NCBI GenBank assembly: GCA_013398955.1
Contig: VWPU01004913.1
Span: 1 to 64,000 of the forward strand
DNA: 64,000 nt
Origin: Callaeas wilsoni
Lineage: Eukaryota; Chordata; Aves; Passeriformes; Callaeidae
Reading direction: 5' to 3'
The translations under genes were made by a program, and so were the position numbers. The notes under the pieces are model-generated. The model was given only the letters and a program-made list of their open reading frames with translations. It had not been told where the DNA came from and searched no databases. Positions 13,015 through 25,700 of this stretch are shown one piece after another (the stretch's first letter is position 1; every line of letters begins with the position of its first letter).

Positions 13015-13091
13015 CTCTCTGGTCTCCGTTTGATGCCATCTGTGATATGTGATTGTGATATGATATGGTTTAGTGGGCATGGTGGTATTTG

Positions 13092-13152
13092 GTCAAAGGC
13101 TGGGCTTGCTGATCTTGGAAGTGTTTTCCAGCCTTAGTGGTTCTACGATTCC
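13092..13152 (+). repeat. Second CR1 3' tail fragment
   Basis: GGCTTGCTGATCTTGGAAGT, TTTTCCAGCCTTAGTGG and TTCTACGATTCC follow the CR1 3' consensus order (gacttgatgatctt, ttttccaacctta, attctatgattct). It has the same orientation as the tail about 80 bp upstream but a different subfamily wording, so it is probably a separate insertion. Confidence 0.7.
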
Positions 13153-16100
13153 GTACTGGCCAATCCACTGCAGCACTGCAGATATGCCAGGTATCACAGG
13201 GGGTCTCAAACCGCACTGAACTTATTTTAAACAGCAGCATTCCCCTCTTGTCACTACAGGCAACCTAAATTGCAAAGGGAGATTCTCAGCCATTCTGCCT
13301 CAAAGTGGGCACTGAAAATTGGCCAGTTGAATTCTTCTTTCAGGTCTCTGGACTGCACCTTCACTGACTGTAATGTTACCTTAGACGTCTCATGCAAATG
13401 TAGAGTCCTCCATGTAACGTACCTTTAAGTCTTTAACTCTGGAGATGAAGTCATCCTAAGGAAACAGAAGTTTGGAGAAATTAATCTAAATCTGAGGCAG
13501 TTTTTGGAATATTTTGAGTGCTGCTGATCTGCTGAAGGGAGAGGACCAGACAGTAAGATGTCACAACATCAGCGATGGTAGGTTACACTTAAAGCTATTT
13601 GAGAAACACAAGACAGCCTGGGTCGATTGGATTGCCTGATGCGGGCTCACACTCCTGGGAAAGCAGGCTGCCAGCCATGCTGCCAGCCCGCCCACCACGG
13701 GGCTGCAGGATCAACAACTGATTCATTTCCATGCAAACAGCACAGTCAGCTGCAGAGCTCATCCCAGCAACAATAAACATCAGCACAAGGCTGTGAAAAT
13801 GGAACTATGTGTTGTTGAGATGCAAAAAGCCATGCAACTATGCTGAAGCCGTCACATGAATACAAAGCCTCGGGAAGAAACTCTTACAAAAACCATTGCC
13901 TGGAGTTTATAGGACCCAGCACAAGGCAGAACAATGCAGACCCTGATCTGGTAAAGCAGAGCCAGTGGATGTCCTCAGGGTGAGACAGCAGCCACGGCAG
14001 GTCAGCTCTCTAATAGACAGGGGCACAAGAAAAGGAACTGAGGCTATAAATAAGCTTCTTTTCAGCCAATGAGCCATGAGAAATGCACTGTGTAGTCACT
14101 GAGGAAGGAAGTTACAAGGCTGCAAAGAAAATGGATGGTTACATCTCTGGAAACTAGTGCAGACTGTGTCTAACAGCACTGAAAGCCTGGCAGACACTTG
14201 AGTATCTGCACCGACCCAAAACCACTGAACAGAATCACAACAAAAAAAAGTGTCACTGCTGATTACCAGTGAGTGAAGCCAGAGCACTCGGGCTGTTCAA
14301 GGCAAAACTGTCTGCTGGTGATTGCATCAAGACAAGTCTTTAGGGGAAGTGCTGTGGAAAATGAATTTCTCTGGGCTTGAGTTTTAGCCTCAGCGAGCCA
14401 CAGGAAAGGTCTGGTGAGTGTTGAATCAGTAATGGAAGCCCTACCAGCAGCATTTACACGTTTTTCAGAGTGCAGTCAAGAGTTTGCTGGATTAGAGGAA
14501 CGTCTCTGAGCACGCTTTAACGTGGCTATAATCTGAAGGGACAAAGGTACAAACAGTTGGAATTTGAGAATTACATGGCTGGCCAAATCACAGAGAGTAA
14601 ATCCTCCTGAATGCCCAGCAAAACATAGAAAGAGCAAAGCATGCAAAAAAAGTATCCCATCTATCAGGTTCCAGCCAGGTTCTCGGAAAAGATCAAAACA
14701 AATTTAAGAGGGGAATTGCATCATGAGAGAGAACTTTCCCAGCTTCTAGTAGGTGGATAATTTGGAAGCTATTCAGGCAAAACTCCAGTGGGGAAACAGA
14801 AAACACATTTTGCAAGATATGACATAACCAGGTCCCACACTCACACAATCGAGCACATGACACAGTAGCAGAGTTCAAGTGACTCAGCACTCCAGGAGAA
14901 TTTTAATACAAAACCTCTTCCCCTGGGTACACACAAAGCAATAGAAAAAACAGATCAGCACTAAATAGCCTGAGCTAAACATTCGTCTGGACAAAAGAAC
15001 AATCATGCAGGCGAATCTGGCAGGCTTATATGAAACAGCAACAGGCTTGGGACAGCAGATGAAATGAAACCAGTAGCAATAGAAGAATAATAGCAGGGAG
15101 CTGGAGCCCTTGTAGAACCAAGGCCAAGGCCAGGAAAGCACTGCAAGGCACCCAGCAATCAGCTGAGTCAGAGGAGATGGGAGGTATGAGAGCAGAAGGC
15201 CCGAAGAAGGGATGTACCAAGCTGCCTGGTACGGCAGAGACACAAATCCTGCACTGGCAGGAGGCACATGGTGCTCGTGGTAGCCTTCTTCTTCAGAGAC
15301 CTGTACATGAGAAGGGCTACATGACTTAGCAGGTCACTGCAAATTGGCTGCAAAAGGAATAACTATATATCTCAAACTTCAAGTTAGAAAATGCTTTAAA
15401 AATTACAGAAAAAAAAAATAAATAGAGTAGGTAGTGCAATATCTGTCATAAACCCAAAAGGAGAAGCACAGGTCGCAAGAGCATGTGTTTTGAAAGGGTC
15501 ACTAGAGGAGGCAGGCTGGGTGCATGTGACCGGGGTGCTGAGCCAGAGACAGGAAGACAAAACCCTTTTGGGACATCTGACAAGGTCAAATAGAAACATA
15601 AACCTAAGGCTCAGATCCCTTTTTCTTTTGGTCCTTCCCATATTCCCTCCTAGGTTTTGCAATATGTGCTGGCTCTCTGAGCGCACCCATGAAGTCTGTG
15701 GGTCAGGACACCAAGGAGACATCACATATTGCCCTGGGAATGCTGCAGTCTCTCTTCTGCTACTAAAAGCCTCAGCAATATATTTCTTTTTGCATTTCTT
15801 CTGCTTCACACTGTGCAGGTACACATAAGCACAGATCCTCTTAATCCCCTTCTGCTCAAACATTCCCCCTTGATCAGGCACATTGAACTGCTTATTAGGC
15901 CACCGCTACCTTAAGGTCAATCATGATTATGTCGTTCAAAATTTCCGAGTGTTTCTTTCCTGTTGACTAACCACATCATACAACAGACTAATTAACCCAC
16001 CAGGTTCTCATTAAGTGATATTCCTTTACTCTCCTCCAGGACCACCAGCTGTGCTGCAGATTTCCTCTGAGTTTAGGAAAATAACAAGATTCATTATCAG

Positions 16101-16860
16101 AAATGGATTTTTTTTTCCTTCGGCGTGTCACAGGCCCATGGTCAGGTTTAAAATAGCAGCCCCCAGACTCTGGGACTTGGGTCAGGATTTAGATAGACTC
16201 CTGCAGGGGATGGGGTTGATGCTTCAGCAATTCTTTGGGGAATGAAGGAAGGATCCCATCACGAGGAGACCTGGATTTCTACCCATATGCCCAGGTTGGA
16301 GAGAAAAAGCAAGTTTTATTCTTTCACAGACCATGATGCATTAGATACTGCTGCTTAGGCTCACAGCAGGTCTGCAGCTGATGTTCTCTCCAGCTCTCAG
16401 GCAACTCTTCTACCACTTCAGACCTCATGTTCACCAACTCCCTTGTTTTCCAGAGGAAAAACTGGAATACCGACACCAAACCAGAGAAGGGTGCTGAGCC
16501 CAAAACAGCCTCAATCTACCCATCCTTTAGGTGGTTGACAGCTTCAGACACTGCCCAGGATGTAGCAAGTCCTACATCTAGTTAGGGCACCCATTCCTCA
16601 CATGCCAGCTGCCTGGTGTCCTGGTGAAGGAGCATCTCTCACCTCTGTCAGAGCCCTACCCAGCCTGTGAATTCACACCCAAACTTCAGGCCTGGCAGCA
16701 CAAAACACCAGGACACCAAAGTCCTGTGCTCTGGCAGGCCAAAATGTTTGATCTTCATACTTATGTTTGTGGTGAACAAATTAGACAGCAGTGGGTGGGC
16801 ATGTGCCTCAGCTCTGAACAGGCTTTAAAAACTGAGGGGGTAAAAAAAAAAGCAAACCCT
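13153..16860. other. Unique non-coding stretch
   Basis: The longest frame (15396-15881 minus, 161 codons) resembles nothing known and overlaps an equally open plus frame. Isolated motifs include CTATAAATAA at 14044-14053 and an AP-1/NF-E2-like TGAGTCA at 15164-15170. Part of 13790-15350 could be an old unrecognised transposon, but I cannot define ends. Confidence 0.5.
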
Positions 16861-17830
16861 TAAAAATTGGCTTATTCAAAGAATAATGGCCTATTTTATT
16901 GTCTCTCAATAATGTCCAAGTCAGTGTGGACAGTGTCTCTGATATTGCTTGCAACCAGTTGAAGACAGAATGTTTCTTAATTTCTCCATCAATGGCTGTA
17001 ACTTGAGGGATGTTATGATTGTAAAGGAATGTTTATTCATCATTTAAAATACCACTGATGTGCATGTGTAATGAAAATTTATGTTAATTTGTACTGTGTC
17101 ATAAAATGTCTACCATTAATAAAAATTTCTATTGGCCTGTTGTAAGTAAAGATTTTTTAAACTAAATTTGGCATAGAAATAGATACTCCATTTCATGAGA
17201 CTCAGCAGCAAGTTCCTATTTTGAAAGGAAAGAAAAAAGCAAAACTTCAAAAATTTTCATTAAAACACAGGTAAAAAAATTTTTGTTTTGATGTGTTCCC
17301 TAATCTCAGTCACTTTGAAGTATTTGCTTAAAATTTAATATTATTCAGTTTATGAATATATATTACTTTTAAAATAAGTTTTTTTGGCTAAAATCATTCA
17401 TTCTCAGCGTGTTTTCATTCAGGCTTTATTTAGTCTGATTTTTTTGAAATGTTACATGTGTAAATTAACTATTACCTTTTTGTATTAAAAGGGAAGGGTT
17501 TTGGGTTTTTTCACAATTAGGCCATAGAAAACAAAGGTATACTGGAAGATTGCAAGGCTGCTTTTATCTAGAAAAAAGTGTTTTCCTTCAATAGCAAGTT
17601 TTAATTTTTAAAGTTTCTAATTTTTTAATTAAACTGTGCAAAAGAGAAATACAAGGGATAAAACATTCATAAGAAAGAAAATCAATATATAGCTAAAAGG
17701 CTGTATATTACATGAAGTACATTAGAGTATATCGATTTTATGAAGTTGTCTTTCAACTGCTAATTACACATTCATTACAGGACTATAAATCTTAATAAAG
17801 TGATGGAGTCAATGTATTAGAAGGAAGAAG
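16861..17830. other. AT-rich block, candidate conserved non-coding DNA
   Basis: Nearly 1 kb of AT-rich sequence contains many TTAATT, AATTAA and TTTATG words and no CR1, LTR or long frame. Such blocks in amniotes are sometimes conserved developmental enhancers, but may equally be neutral AT-rich DNA or matrix-attachment-like sequence. No alignment was possible, so function is unsupported. Confidence 0.3.
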
Positions 17831-18476
17831 CCTTTGCAAGTCCATGATTTGCAAGGCCAGACTGTGGTTTCCAGCCTCACATCTGGACAGGTCTGCTGTG
17901 AGAACATCACTTCAGGCTGTGGAAGATCTTTGTGTGAAGTCAGGAGCAGCCTGATGGGGCTTCTCCCTGCCTGTTCTCATGGGTGGGATTTTCCCCCCTC
18001 GAGCTGCAGAGATGGAGCTGGGGCTGTTTGGAGAAGGGCCAAGATGCAGAGTGATACAGCTCAACAGGAACCTACAGACCTGACACAACACGTGCAAGAG
18101 GAAGCAGCTTCCTGAACACTCCGCCTATGACTAAAAAAGCTTTTTTAACTGACACTTCAGGTTGCTTGGGAATATTTCCTTTTGTTCCAGAATCCCTAGA
18201 CAATCAGAACTCAGTTGTCTGCAAACCATGCTGCGCAATGTGAACTGTCAATTTTGAGAGAGACAAATGCAGAAATCCTAAGTGTACACTCATAGTCAAA
18301 TTCTGGTTTTAATCTGGCCTTCCCAAAAATCACAGCATCATGCCCTATTTGGTGCTAAATGATCAAAGTGATAGCATTTGATCCTGCAAAAAATACCACT
18401 GTGAGCCACGAAGTGTGAAGCACAAGGGCAGGTTCAAGAAGTTTCAGATGAGAATCTTCTTGCTCAGATGACTCTG
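17831..18476. other. Unique non-coding stretch
   Basis: Short overlapping frames only; nothing recognised. Confidence 0.55.
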
Positions 18477-18511
18477 ACCTGTGCACAGGTAGCGAGATCC
18501 CTGTGCACAGG
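18477..18511. other. Twin 12-bp palindromes 22 bp apart
   Basis: CCTGTGCACAGG occurs at 18478-18489 and again at 18500-18511, with a 10-bp spacer. The first copy extends to a perfect 14-bp palindrome (18477-18490). The centre-to-centre distance of 22 bp is close to two helical turns, which fits two dimeric protein sites on one face. The flanks contain ACAGGTA, an E-box-related word. Confidence 0.75.
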
Positions 18512-21500
18512 CAGTGCAAGAAAATGTGGATTACATAAAAATATAGCTCTGAAAATATAAGGCCTTCTTCAGTGAAGTACAAGCTGTTCCACTTAGATGC
18601 CAGAGGAGTCGTCCAGGGAAAGCTTAAAGCACTAGTTTCCTAATGTGCAAATTTCAGTGGCTCACTTGTGCACCCTAAAAGCCACATTTAACCCAACTGG
18701 CGAACCCTGCCCAGCCCTGATTTACAGCATGTTCTGTTTTACAAAACCTACTTAGTCAACCTATGGGAACAAGGATGGGGGAGGAGACGTGAACATCTGC
18801 TTTCCTTGTCCTGGGCTTGCACTATTGCTGCATACAGCTTTTCACTCTGGAAGATTTTCAAGTCTGAAACAGTCACCAACCACTTGGATGCAACAGTATG
18901 CTCTGGTGTTGCTGCTGTCTGTCTTCCTGCTGTGACTAACTCAGGATTTTTCTGGTTTTGACGGAGTGCTGACGTGCCTGGCAGTTTGCTTGCAGTCTTT
19001 GCTGGCAGGGCCAGGGCCCAGGGTCTCCACACCCCACACCCACCAGCCACCTCGTGCTCACGGTCATCGATGTTACCAGTGAAACAGCTGCTTCTTATTA
19101 AAGATTTCCAATAAGAGGACTCTATAAATGACTCAGTTTGTCTCAATCGATACCACCTCCACCACTTTCTATGTACATTCCAGGGATGAGAGCATGATTT
19201 TTAAGAAAGACCAGCATTTCCATTTTGGAGGCGGCAGAGAGGGAGAGGAGACAGCCAGATGTGGCATTTGGCTTTGGAATGCGCCAGGGCTTGGGTCCAG
19301 CAGACAGAGCAGAGGTATGGCTCTGGTATGGTTGTGCTGTGCAGACTGGCTGGCTTCTGACAAAAATAAGATGTCTTCTCAAGAATTTGGCACAACTCTT
19401 ATGAAATACTGTCCCTCAAGCCTCTACTGCCCTGGGATAAAAGGACTTGAAACACTCTTTCTAGTCCTCGTGGTTACTTCTATGAGCTCCCATCCCCATA
19501 ATTTGTTTGGAGTGTGGCAGGAACTTGACTCTTCCCTAGATAAAAATCTTGCACCAGCACATGTGAGTGGAGAAATTTCTGCTTGTCTGAAACGCCTGAC
19601 TGCTCCTGGTCAGAAATGTGTGATCAGCAACTGCACAGAAGCAATCCCTGTGCCTGTATTTCAGGCAGAGAGCTTTCCTCAGCCTCTCTGCACACATCAC
19701 AGCTCTCTCACAAATTTTCTTGCTCCCTGCTGAACTCCCAGCATCACATAAAGCCTTGGAGCAGGGACTGAGAGGGCTGTTCTACTTTGCTTTATTACCA
19801 CAATGATCAGTTATGAAATCATTGTTTCCCAAGGCACAAGGGTAAGCATTCTGTGTAAAATCACCATAAAGATGGCCATGAGAGTTGGGTTTGAAGATGC
19901 CAAGAACATGGCTGACTTGAGGAAAAGAAAATGGAGCAGGTTGTGTTGTTCCCACAGGGCCAGATCCTGCCACTCACACGCCTGTTCCTTTGAAATCACT
20001 GCAGCATTTAGGATTCAGTGGCTGATCTGGCTGGCTGGTAGGTGGTGAGCAATTTGGGGCCCAGCAGTAACCTTGAGCAGGGGAGGAAATGCAGGCCACA
20101 GCCAGAGGATCTCTTAGGAGCCATTTGCAGGCTGCATGACCAGGATGCTCGAAGAGACACCCAGCAGGAAGCAGCAGCCTGTGAACTAGAGCAGATTAGT
20201 CAGATGCCACTTGTCCATGCAAACAAATCCCTTTCTAGTTCCACGTCCTTCAGACGGTAGACCTGCTCCCAAAGAAGTGACCTGGGCCTCTGAGCACCAC
20301 CTGGGAAAACAGGAGAACCATGAACTGGAAAATGGATCTGAGAGCAGCTGCCTGTGCCTCCCAAAGCAGCCTCTGCTCCCACTCGGGTAAGCACAGGCCT
20401 GTCTGCAGCTCAAAACTATCAAAAGTCACAGCTAATGAGTATCTTCAAAATCACTGCTATTTTTTGTCTCGATTACATTTCTCCCTCTCTTTATTTTCAA
20501 TCTTTCTGGGTCACACAATGACAAAGGATGTCATTTTGGTTGTCATGCAAGTTTTCTCTTAGTGCTACGGCTGAAAAGTTGTCCTAGACAGTGCCTTGTC
20601 CATGGCTTTGTCATTTTTCTGGCAAGTTATTTCCCCCATTGTAAGGTGCACTCCTGTACTTTTCAAATCATTGAGCCCAAGGAGCATTTGGTCACTACTT
20701 TTCCAGTAAGTAACCACTATGATTCCAGCTGTAGAGAAATTAATCTCTCAGGCTTCCTCATCCCCCTCCCAACTCCAAAAGGAAATGTTTTTCTAAGTGC
20801 AAAGTACAGATCAGGACACTACCTCAGGTGGTGTCATTTTTGTGTCATTCACATTTTTGTCACACCAACAGTGAAGAAAAAAAGGCAGTTTGATGCACGA
20901 GCCCTTGCCAGGTCTCACAGCTTTGTCCTCTTGCCTTCCTGCATTAAACTCTGCTCTCCCTCCTGGTGCATCCTCCTTCTCTCTGCCCAGTGTGGGCCCA
21001 TACCCTTCTTTCATATTATTTATATGCCACCAGTTTCTCATGCCCCTGTTTGTTGGCTTTTGGGGCCCACTGGACCTCAAGGAGAGAGCAAGATGTGTCG
21101 TGGAGATGCTGACAGTCCAAGATATCAGCCCCCCTCCTCAACCTGCCCTTCCCTGCCCTGCCCCTACGTTTTCTCTCTCTCCATCCATACGTTCAGGCTG
21201 GTTTCATCCATTAGTTTCCCCATTAATACCTAGTTTTGTTGCATTTTCCTGAGCAACCTGGCAGAGCCAGTGGGCTTTGGCATTGCTGGTATCAACCAGT
21301 TCTGTTTAACAGCTACCACTGGATTCTCAGAAGACACAACTTTGCTTGGACTCAGTCTCTGCTTGTGCCTCTGTGTGCATCCTATGAGCCCACAGGCCAC
21401 TCTCAACCAAGCCTGGGAGATGGCAGGACATCCCAAAGTAACTGCATCCTTAGCCACGTCAGACAGGAGAGACTCAGCTGAGTAGTAGGCTGCAAAGCAA

Positions 21501-22161
21501 GCTCAGCCCTTGTACACAAGAGAGATTTCGTTAACACTCAAACCAGCATAAAGAAATAAATATCAATAAGTCTCAAGGCAAGAGAGGGATTTAGGTGCAT
21601 CACGAAGTAATTACTTGCTTTCAAAAAGTCATTTGAAGTCAGAGTCACCAGAGCTAAGCCATTAAGAACAACTGCACCTGTGATTGCAAGACCCAGCTTG
21701 TTTTTTCCCAGCCCAGTTTGGCACTGCTCCCTCACATTTCCCCCATCAGCTCTTTAGGACTGGGGTCTGTCCCACAGGGCTCAACCCTGCAGCCACTCCA
21801 AACCCTATAGTTCTCAGTGATCGACCCCCGCCCCGAGGGACAAGGGTGATCTTCATCTCTGAAGTTATCCAGGTTTATCCGAAAGACTGTTTTGTCCAGT
21901 GGGATGGCATTTGGTTTTCCAGTCTTCTGTGCAGAGGAAATCTCTTCAAAAACATTTCTAGGGAGGGGGACAAAGAGATATCTCTGTTCTGTTGGCATTT
22001 TGAGTTTATTCTCATTTAGCGTTGCTGAGGCTCCCAGAGCCATAGCAGATGACAGCCCCCTAAGTCTCATAACTTTTCTTTACCATTTGCACCACGTTTT
22101 CTGGAGTCACTGGGACAAGTGGAAGGAAGTGGAGAGGAGGGTTACAGATGGTCACTCCAGA
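18512..22161. other. Unique non-coding stretch with long chance frames
   Basis: The two longest frames of the window lie here (20562-21233 +, 223 codons; 19128-19733 +, 201 codons). Both have low-complexity, Cys/Ser/Pro/His-rich composition typical of chance frames. They show no recognisable domain, signal peptide or repeat and face open frames on the other strand. I do not call them genes. Confidence 0.5.
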
Positions 22162-22223
22162 GACCAGCACTTCCTGTTCTCTCACCTCCAGTGACCAGCA
22201 CTTCCTGTTCTCTCACCTCCAGT
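22162..22223. repeat. Perfect 2 x 31-bp tandem duplication
   Basis: The 31-bp unit at 22162-22192 is repeated without a mismatch at 22193-22223, then followed by the first bases of a third unit. Perfect identity suggests a recent event and a likely length polymorphism. The unit contains CTTCCTG, an ETS-like core, once per copy. Confidence 0.95.
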
Positions 22224-22686
22224 GACTTCATCACCGCAGGCCTGCCCCTCTCTTCCAGACAATGTTTCATGGTTCTACTTGGGCATTGCTAAAGTGGTAA
22301 AAGAGAGGATCTGGATCTGAACATCCAAAATGCACACATACAAAATTATTGCAGACTGGTTTTGACAAGTCAGTTACTATCCAGCCTGCTTGCCTTCACA
22401 CCCTGGATGCTAAGTCTGAACAGCACTATGAACATGAGCCCTTCTCAAAATATTCTCAAATAATTGGTGAAAAACATGAAAGAAAAAAAAATAAAAACAT
22501 GGAAAGCACTGATGCAAACTGCTCTACCCTGGGTGGGTGACAGAGAAAACTTGGTAGCCTCAGGGATATTTCAAATACAGGACAAAACATGAAGATGTGT
22601 CCTGAGGAACATCTGCCAGTCTCAAAAATGCATGTCTCATCAGGGTGGTTTTCTCTCACCTCCTGACACTTTCAGTAAGATCTCAT

Positions 22687-22700
22687 GTTTCCATGGATAC
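22687..22700. promoter_or_regulatory. X-box-like (RFX) motif
   Basis: GTTTCCATGGATAC fits the palindromic X-box GTTNCCATGGNAAC with a single mismatch (A to T near the 3' end). Motif evidence only. Confidence 0.4.
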
Positions 22701-25700
22701 TTTCTACTTTGGTTTTCTGTGATATCCTTCCTTCTGTGCTTCTTGTTGTCTCCAGAGCTGGTAAGGAGACATCACAGCAGCCTTCTGAGGTAGAGTGTGG
22801 ATCTGCAAGGCGGCTTACACACCACCCGGGGAACGCATTTGTCTGAACCATTGTCTATGCCTTTACACCAGTGAGGTCCCACCACCAGCCCTAGTAACTC
22901 AATGGCCACCCCTTGTGATGCTCCTTGGAAGCAAAGAGCCCCAAAGACTGATCTAGATTGAGAATGATGTGGTCTCTCTCAGTCTGCCTGGGTCCTAACA
23001 CCATCCTTGATGTTACCATGGTATCATCTGCTGAAATACCACAGTATTTTAGCCTCCCCAGGGAAACATGGGAGGCAAGTGGGTTTGTATTCACCTTTTC
23101 CTAGAGAGTTTTCTTGTGAAAATGGAAAAGAAATGATTGCTTGAATAAGAAAGATTTAAAAAAAAAAACTAAAAAGACCACATCACTGCATATTCTTGAA
23201 GGACGAATGAGTTGGAGTTTTTGTGACAGCACTAGCCGAAGGACAACCCATAGAAATGCAGAAACCCATGCAACCAAGAGAGATGTGGAATGAAATCAAA
23301 TAAGAGGAAAAGGCAAAATGTTGTGATAAATGCACCAACTGTATTTAAGAAAAATTAGAAGCAATATTTTGCTTGTCTTTTTAAGTGACTTAATGACAGA
23401 AATATAGCAGAGGCAGACTTGCAATTGAAAACCTTTCATCTTGCCATAGAAATTATCACAGGTTTAGATCCTCCTAACACAGCTTCTACCAGACATAATC
23501 CTGAACTAGTCAGTTTGAAAATTCATTTTCCAAGTCAAGTAGAGCCTCTATGGTAAGAGCTACCAAGCTGAAAGTGATTGTCTTTTACTTGGGCCACAGA
23601 TTTGATTCAGCTTTCAGAGAAAACCAATATGTCTAAGAATTACAAGGAGAAATTACCAGTGACACTGAAATCACTGAAAGCAAGTCTTGGCCATACCATA
23701 AATCCAGCTTTAGGACACTTGTTGTCAAATAAAGACCACTGCAACTTCACAATACTAAACACTTATGTGATAAAAGCTGGCTCTGCCATCTCAATTTTTT
23801 TCAAAACCTGTGAGCAAGTTGACTTCACACTGGCAGGCTTCAGCCTGGAAAAAATTATCACTGGCTTCCACTGCTTAACTTGATGACAGACCTCTGTCAT
23901 TCCAAAGTCAAGCTGAATCCCAGCATGAAAACACAGAGTCAGCCTGAACTTCATGGTAAGCGCTCAGCTAATTCCTTGGAAAAGTGGTTCTCAGACTTGT
24001 TTTCCTACCCTTGGTCTCAGTGGAAGTGAGCTCTGCTGGGCGGTGTGTTAACGCGCAATGCCTGGAGTGGGACTGCGGTCTCTGCTCTCCTGCCTCTCTC
24101 TGTGGTTTGAAGAAGGTGAAATTGCTTTTTTTTCCCAGTGAATGCTTTAGAAAGATAAAATGAACCAATGCCAAAACAACAGGAAATAGTTGTTACCACA
24201 ACATTAGCTCACTTTGCCTGGGGTCTATCTTGCAGCAACGTGCCAGGTTGCTACAGTCCCTCAGCAACTTGGATTTCCCACCTTGAAAATTAAAGTATGA
24301 GACCCAGAGTGGTATCAGCCAGCAATGTGTCACCTCCCTGACACTGCATGGAGTGAAATCCCCCTCCCTGGCATCCAACTCACTGTGCCCCAGCAGCGGG
24401 TGGTGGGAGCAATGCAGCCAGCAGATCTCTCTTTGCCCAAACAAGCTTCCCAACTGTTTTTGTCTGGAATTTTCCTCCTTCTTGCTTCCCTGTCATAACA
24501 TAGCCTATTTTGTAAAACAAGATAATCTGAGACTCCACTGGCAATTACCCACCTCTCTGCTGAAGCCCACTGCTTTATTTTTGACCAATCTCTCTGCCCA
24601 CAGCATCCAGCAAAACCCACACCAATGGGTGAGGAAACAGGAGTCCCTCATTGCCTTTAAAAATATTTTTCTCTTCCAGCCCTCTATATTCAGGGTCTTG
24701 ATGTTGGAACTGCTTGATTTTTGTCTTGTTTTGCTAGTTGGGGAGCAGGACTATTTCTGAGATAAAGCCAAAGTCCACATGTGGGGCCACCTTGCATTTC
24801 AGTCCCACCTGCAAACAGCATTTCACAGGTAAATGTGAAAAGAGTCATCCATTTAAAAATCGCAATGAGTACTTAATAGATTTAGGAACTGTCTTTGAAG
24901 GGCTTCCCGATACCCAAAGAGGCTATTCTAGGGAGATGCACACACATGCTTTTTTGTCATCAAATGACACTGAAATGAGATATTGAGCTCAATGAGTTTT
25001 TCACATGATTTAACAGGCGTTGTGAAAAATGCTTGCGTGTGCACAGCCTCTGTGTATCCACACACAAATAAAGAAAGCAGCTACCTTCCACATTTCCCTG
25101 GGTTATTCCTTTTTGCACATCCTACAGCATTTTCTTTTCTTTATTCTTCAGGCAGTGCTGGTAGGAAAAGTACTTTTCTGTTCTTAGGCTGAGCTCTGCA
25201 TGTGCTGGCAAATCACAAAATACTCAACAATGGAAAAAGACTGTGGTTATCTCAATGTTGTCAATGAAGAAACTACTATAGAAGGAGGATTTTGGAGGAA
25301 TATGACTTATTTGCAGTATATACCATTGCAGTTATCCCATTTGTAGTAAAAGTTACAACTTGTACGAGAAAACTTTTATTTCACTCAAATATTTTCAGGA
25401 ACTCATAAAAATATACTGAACCAAGATGAAGAGTAAAAATAGTGAAAATTCTCTATGGATCAAAATTCCTAAAAATATTTGGGTTTTATTGAAAGCCTTA
25501 TTTTTAAATATTTGGAAAATTTTCATATAATCTGTACCTTATTTTCCCTTATTTTTCTTTTACCTATTAGTGTTTACTCAAAAACAACCCATTAATTCAT
25601 ATATTAGTGTATCCATAAAGTCCAACAGTAAGAATCTCATAAGTACCTGTTACATGTAATGTTGTTTATTTAGATTTATGCTACTTATAGTAGAATCGAC

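Noticed and set aside
14044..14071. TATA box with CCAAT word as a promoter
   Set aside because: The CCAAT word lies downstream of the TATA-like word on the same strand, which is the wrong order, and no start-site evidence exists.
19128..19733. 201-codon plus frame
   Set aside because: No recognisable domain; three minus-strand frames of 64-79 codons cover part of it. Treated as chance.
20562..21233. Longest open frame (223 codons, +)
   Set aside because: Composition is Cys/Ser/Pro/His-rich without domains, a second open frame overlaps it, and no splice or start context supports it. It is a chance frame in GC-richer DNA.
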